Part shown: positions 60,918 to 64,000 of the stretch, piece by piece
Numbering within the stretch: the first letter of the stretch is position 1
How the letters are laid out: every line of letters starts with the position of its first letter
Position numbers and translations under genes: made by a program
Assembly (NCBI RefSeq): GCF_900168015.1
Contig: NZ_FUYR01000003.1
Span: forward strand, 1 to 64,000
Direction of reading: 5' to 3'
From: Daejeonella lutea
Lineage (GTDB): Bacteria > Bacteroidota > Bacteroidia > Sphingobacteriales > Sphingobacteriaceae
Length of the DNA stretch: 64,000 nucleotides
Notes under the pieces: model-generated
What the model was told of the DNA's origin: nothing
The model's input: the letters and a program-made list of their open reading frames with translations, nothing else
Database searches by the model: none

Positions 60918-61994
60918 ATGAAGAATGTAGCTTTAAATGATGTCCATATTAGCCTTGGTGCCAAAATGGTTCCTTTTGCAGGATTTAACATGCCAGTACA
61001 ATATAGTGGCATCAATGTGGAGCATGAGACGGTTCGCAAGGACGTGGGTGTTTTCGATGTAAGCCATATGGGTGAGTTTATTCTCAAAGGTGAGGGTGCT
61101 CTAGATCTGATCCAAAGAGTAAGCTCTAATGATGCTTCCAAACTTTTTGACGGTAAAATCCAATACTCATGTCTGCCAAATGAAACGGGTGGTATTGTTG
61201 ATGACCTGCTGGTTTATCGGATTGATGAGAAAACTTATATGTTGGTTGTTAATGCATCGAATATCGAAAAAGACTGGGACTGGATATCCTCTCATAATAC
61301 CGGTGGTGTGGAGATGAAAAATATCTCCGATCAAACTTCTTTACTTGCTGTACAGGGGCCAAAAGCTGCTGCGGCTCTGCAAAGCCTCACGGATGTTGAT
61401 CTGGCAGCAATGGAATATTACACATTTAAAAAAGGTGCATTTGCAGGAGTTGAAAATGTACTGATCTCCGCAACCGGTTATACAGGCGCGGGAGGTTTTG
61501 AATTATATTTTGAAAATAAACACGCTAAGCATATTTGGGATGAAATATTCAAAGCTGGAGAGAAGTTTGGAATAAAACCTATTGGACTTGCTGCCAGGGA
61601 TACGTTGAGATTGGAGATGGGCTTCTGTTTATATGGTAATGACATTGACGATACGACTTCCCCAATAGAAGCCGGATTAGGGTGGGTAACAAAATTTACC
61701 AAGAATTTCGTGAATTCAGAAAACCTGGCTGCTCAAAAGCAGGAGGGAGTTAGCCGTAAGCTTGTAGGCTTTGAAATGATTGACCGCGGAATACCTCGAC
61801 ATGACTATGAGATCGTGGATGTTAATGGGAATGTAATTGGCAAAGTAACCTCCGGAACTCAGGCTCCCTCTCTTCAGAAAGCGATAGGTATGGGTTATGT
61901 TGCCAAGGAGTTTTCAAAAGAAGCTACAGAAATATATATAAAGATCCGCGATAACAATGTGAAGGCCAGGGTTGTTAAATTTCCGTTCAAATAA
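60918..61994 (+). CDS. gcvT: Aminomethyltransferase (glycine cleavage T protein)
   Basis: The 358-residue protein transfers the aminomethyl group from lipoylated GcvH to tetrahydrofolate. Signatures are [16 protein letters not shown] near the N-terminus, [57 protein letters not shown] and [17 protein letters not shown]. Length is normal. gcvH lies at 35122 and glyA, which uses the same methylene-THF pool, at 5104. comB follows 15 bp later. Confidence 0.97.
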   Translation: MKNVALNDVHISLGAKMVPFAGFNMPVQYSGINVEHETVRKDVGVFDVSHMGEFILKGEGALDLIQRVSSNDASKLFDGKIQYSCLPNETGGIVDDLLVYRIDEKTYMLVVNASNIEKDWDWISSHNTGGVEMKNISDQTSLLAVQGPKAAAALQSLTDVDLAAMEYYTFKKGAFAGVENVLISATGYTGAGGFELYFENKHAKHIWDEIFKAGEKFGIKPIGLAARDTLRLEMGFCLYGNDIDDTTSPIEAGLGWVTKFTKNFVNSENLAAQKQEGVSRKLVGFEMIDRGIPRHDYEIVDVNGNVIGKVTSGTQAPSLQKAIGMGYVAKEFSKEATEIYIKIRDNNVKARVVKFPFK

Positions 61995-62009
61995 ACATTT
62001 AAGATCTGC

Positions 62010-62729
62010 ATGCATAAACGTAATCTGGAAGTTTGCCTGACACCTGCGCTTCTCCATCTTTATGACTTTAAGGCAAGTATCGTTGTAGTCATAGACATAT
62101 TCAGGGCAACGTCATCGATCTGCTATGGAATCGAAAACGGTGCCGAGGCAATTATTCCTGTTGCAACAGTAGAAGCGTGCGAATCTTACAGACATTCTGA
62201 ATTCTTACTTGCAGCCGAACGAAACGGTGAAGTAGTTGCGGGATTTGATTTTGGAAACTCTCCGTTTTCCTATATCCGTGAAAAAGTAGATGGTAAAACC
62301 ATTGTGTTAACAACAACGAATGGGACCCATGCCATTAATCTTTCAAGGGGAGCAAGTAAAATCGTTATAGGTTCGTTTTTAAACATTACAGCCCTTTGCA
62401 ATTGGCTCAAAACACAGCCGAATGACGTCCTGCTTTTATGTTCGGGGTGGAAAGATAAAGTTAACCTTGAAGATTCTTTATTTGCAGGTGGAGTCGTGCA
62501 TTTACTTAAAGACGAAGACTATCACCTGGATGATTCTGGAATTGCTACCGAAGATCTTTATAATCTGGCAAAAGCAGACCTCAATGCATATCTGAAAAAA
62601 ACCTCCCATAGCGAGCGCCTAAAAAAACTCGGAATTGAGGAGGATATTGCTTTTTGCCTAAATCTCGATGTCACCAAAAGTATCCCCGTGCTCGATGGGG
62701 AGCGGTTGGTGAAGATGGAATTGGAATAG
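62010..62729 (+). CDS. comB: 2-phosphosulfolactate phosphatase family protein (ComB)
   Basis: The 239-residue protein matches the ComB family: VVVIDIFRATSSICYGIENGAEAI near the N-terminus, LAAERNGEVVAGFDFGNSPF, TNGTHAINL, LLLCSGWKDKVNLEDSLFAGGVVHLL, and the C-terminal FCLNLDVTKSIPVL. ComB dephosphorylates 2-phosphosulfolactate in coenzyme M synthesis in methanogens. Bacteria without coenzyme M also carry it, and the bacterial role is unsettled. No comA or comC is nearby. Confidence 0.88.
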   Translation: MHKRNLEVCLTPALLHLYDFKASIVVVIDIFRATSSICYGIENGAEAIIPVATVEACESYRHSEFLLAAERNGEVVAGFDFGNSPFSYIREKVDGKTIVLTTTNGTHAINLSRGASKIVIGSFLNITALCNWLKTQPNDVLLLCSGWKDKVNLEDSLFAGGVVHLLKDEDYHLDDSGIATEDLYNLAKADLNAYLKKTSHSERLKKLGIEEDIAFCLNLDVTKSIPVLDGERLVKMELE

Positions 62730-62788
62730 CTCTATTCTCTAAATCCTTCGATGTGAATTATTATTGCAAGGAAGGACGGATAAGGATA

Positions 62789-63115
62789 TTACCGCAGTTT
62801 AGTATTGTTCTCATGTCTCTCGGCATCCCGTATGCTTTTCTTCTCAAGATTCTTTTGCAGCGCTTCAGTGAGATTAATACCAGTTTGATTTGCCAAACAG
62901 ATCAAAACAAACAGAACATCTGCAAATTCATCCCCGAGATCTTGATCTTCTTCTGATTTTTTAAAAGACTGTTCACCATATTTGCGGGCCATTATACGCG
63001 CTACTTCACCTACCTCCTCCATCAGAATTGCTGTATTTGTAAGCTCATTGAAGTATCTTATCCCTGTGGAATTAATCCACTTTTCAACCGTATTCTGTGC
63101 TTCCTCTATGGTCAT
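62789..63115 (-). CDS. MazG-like nucleotide pyrophosphohydrolase
   Basis: The 108-residue protein has the all-alpha NTP pyrophosphohydrolase motif: Glu33, Glu34 and Glu37 in LMEEVGEVARIM, then Glu63 and Asp66 in LGDEFADVLFVLICLAN. This EExxE...ExxD set binds Mg2+ and cleaves the beta-alpha bond of nucleoside triphosphates. It is the short, single-domain form, close to the dCTPase/YpjD group. dtd starts 3 bp upstream on the same strand, so the two are co-transcribed. Confidence 0.92.
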   Translation of the reverse strand: MTIEEAQNTVEKWINSTGIRYFNELTNTAILMEEVGEVARIMARKYGEQSFKKSEEDQDLGDEFADVLFVLICLANQTGINLTEALQKNLEKKSIRDAERHENNTKLR

Positions 63116-63118
63116 AAC

Positions 63119-63571
63119 TTATTCTTTTGATTTTGAATCGATTTGGATGGTCACGGGCCCATCATTTACCAGCCTTATTTTCATATCGGCGCCAAAAATT
63201 CCGGTTTGGACTGGTTTTCCAGTTACTCTTTCAAGTTCTGCAATCATTTTTTTGTAAAGAGGTATAGCTATATCGGGTTTCGCAGCTCGGGTAAACCCAG
63301 GTCTGTTACCTTTCTTTGTAGATGCGTATAAAGTAAATTGACTGATTAGTAATATATCACCGTTAACGTCGCCTAGTGATTTGTTCATTGCACCATTTTC
63401 ATCCGAGAAAATCCGCATGTTTGATATTTTCTGGGCAAGCCAGCTGAGGTCCTCATCCCCGTCTGTTTCCTCAATGCCTAAGAGCACCATAAGACCCGTA
63501 TCGATTTGTCCTGTAGTTTTTGTATCTACTGAACAGGAGGCGCTGCTTACCCGTTGTATGATTGCTCTCAT
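63119..63571 (-). CDS. dtd: D-aminoacyl-tRNA deacylase
   Basis: The 150-residue enzyme removes D-amino acids and misattached glycine from tRNA. MRAIIQRVSSASCSVD opens the protein, SQFTLYASTKKGNRPGFTRAAKPD carries the catalytic SQFTL segment, and VRLVNDGPVTIQID-like RLVNDGPVTI contains the cross-subunit Gly-cisPro-like motif. Length is normal. It lies directly after rsgA (stop 63572, start 63571) and before the MazG-like gene. Confidence 0.96.
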   Translation of the reverse strand: MRAIIQRVSSASCSVDTKTTGQIDTGLMVLLGIEETDGDEDLSWLAQKISNMRIFSDENGAMNKSLGDVNGDILLISQFTLYASTKKGNRPGFTRAAKPDIAIPLYKKMIAELERVTGKPVQTGIFGADMKIRLVNDGPVTIQIDSKSKE

Positions 63572-64000
63572 TTACGCTCTTGTGTCGTTATTGTGATAAA
63601 TACTTAAATAGCTTTCATAGCGTGAAGGTTCAATTTCATCGTGCTCGACTGCTCGCAGCACAGCGCAACCAGGTTCATTTATATGTCTGCAGTTGTGAAA
63701 TTTGCAATCGCCCATAAGTTCCCGAATTTCCGGGAAAAGTCTTCCCAGTTCCTGCTTTTCGATGTCGAAAACGCCCAGCTCGCGGATACCTGGAGTATCA
63801 ATCAGATATCCGCCGAAAGGCAGTTCAAACATTTCTGCGAAAGTGGTAGTGTGTTTTCCTTTATCGCTCCAGTCTGATATGTCTCCGGTCTTTAACTTTG
63901 ATCCGGGAAGCAAAGCATTTATAAGAGTTGATTTTCCTACTCCGGAATGGCCGCTTACGAGTGTAACCTGATCTTTAAGCAATTCCCTTATCTGATCAAT
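63572..64000 (-). CDS. rsgA: Ribosome small subunit-dependent GTPase A, C-terminal part (cut by window edge)
   Basis: The frame runs off the right edge, so only the last 142 residues are present. RsgA matures the 30S subunit in a GTP-dependent way. The circularly permuted GTPase part shows G1 VSGHSGVGKSTLINALL, the threonine-rich HTTTFAEMFELP and G3 LIDTPGIRELGVFDIE. The C-terminal zinc-binding domain has CKFHNCRHINEPGCAV with three cysteines and a histidine. The N-terminal OB fold lies outside the window. The stop abuts dtd. Confidence 0.94.
   Translation of the reverse strand: MDQIRELLKDQVTLVSGHSGVGKSTLINALLPGSKLKTGDISDWSDKGKHTTTFAEMFELPFGGYLIDTPGIRELGVFDIEKQELGRLFPEIRELMGDCKFHNCRHINEPGCAVLRAVEHDEIEPSRYESYLSIYHNNDTRA

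Noticed and set aside
1..64000. tRNA, rRNA, tmRNA and other structured RNA genes
   Set aside because: No gap contains a cloverleaf or a conserved RNA core that I can recognise by eye; a covariance-model search would be needed to be certain.

Overview
The window is a 64 kb chromosomal stretch from a member of the Bacteroidota, most probably a Sphingobacteriaceae-like bacterium (Pedobacter/Mucilaginibacter type). The evidence is a 2351-residue SprA/Sov type IX secretion translocon, a fused E1 alpha/beta 2-oxo acid dehydrogenase, a DUF4292 lipoprotein, many TTG starts with little Shine-Dalgarno signal, and several promoters of the Bacteroidota form TTG-N(19-21)-TAnnTTTG. Nearly all genes are housekeeping. 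No rRNA, tRNA, CRISPR, prophage or toxin-antitoxin locus is visible.

Layout. 1-5103: the 5' part of an IS1182-type transposase, a zinc-ribbon methyltransferase, dxs and scpA, with repeat-rich gaps. 5104-9516: glyA and a large hybrid sensor kinase. 9529-12004: comF, a small GxxExxY nuclease-like ORF inside a repeat-flanked element, and rlmN. 12125-16582: amidohydrolase, nitronate monooxygenase-like protein, acylphosphatase and polysaccharide flippase. 16638-24921: dut, TPR protein, DUF4292 lipoprotein, EnvC-like protein, two tatA genes, gatA and a LysM lytic transglycosylase, largely an envelope cluster. 25021-39097: malic enzyme, ruvA, sprA, gcvH, VanZ-like protein, a 42-residue lipoprotein, feoA, feoB and a SprT-like protein. 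39287-46736: E1 fusion, LutB-like protein, a lipoprotein, M28 peptidase, rpiB and tatC. 46879-52853: accC, accB, fabH, plsX, rpmF, DUF177 and pdxA, a fatty-acid initiation block on the minus strand. 53107-64000: rsmA, a 2-hydroxyacid dehydrogenase, greA, a HIT protein, ruvC, a flippase-like membrane protein, a GT2 glycosyltransferase, a SpoIIE phosphatase, rnhB, gcvT, comB, a MazG-like protein, dtd and the 3' part of rsgA.

The notable content is between the genes. (1) About fifteen gaps contain degenerate arrays with a strict 7-bp period. The unit differs from gap to gap, and the arrays often run exactly from a stop codon to the next start codon. (2) A roughly 470-bp unit at 10375-10844 has one ORF, for a GxxExxY protein, enclosed by about 40-bp imperfect inverted repeats of CACGGAG/CACAGAG type. 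One arm supplies the apparent start codon of comF. Similar repeats without an ORF lie at 4881-4973. (3) REP-like hairpins with GTCATTCC...GGAAYCTC ends are clustered in three gaps. (4) A strong intrinsic terminator lies between a good promoter and greA, suggesting attenuation.

All functional assignments come from reading motifs and lengths. No database search was run.
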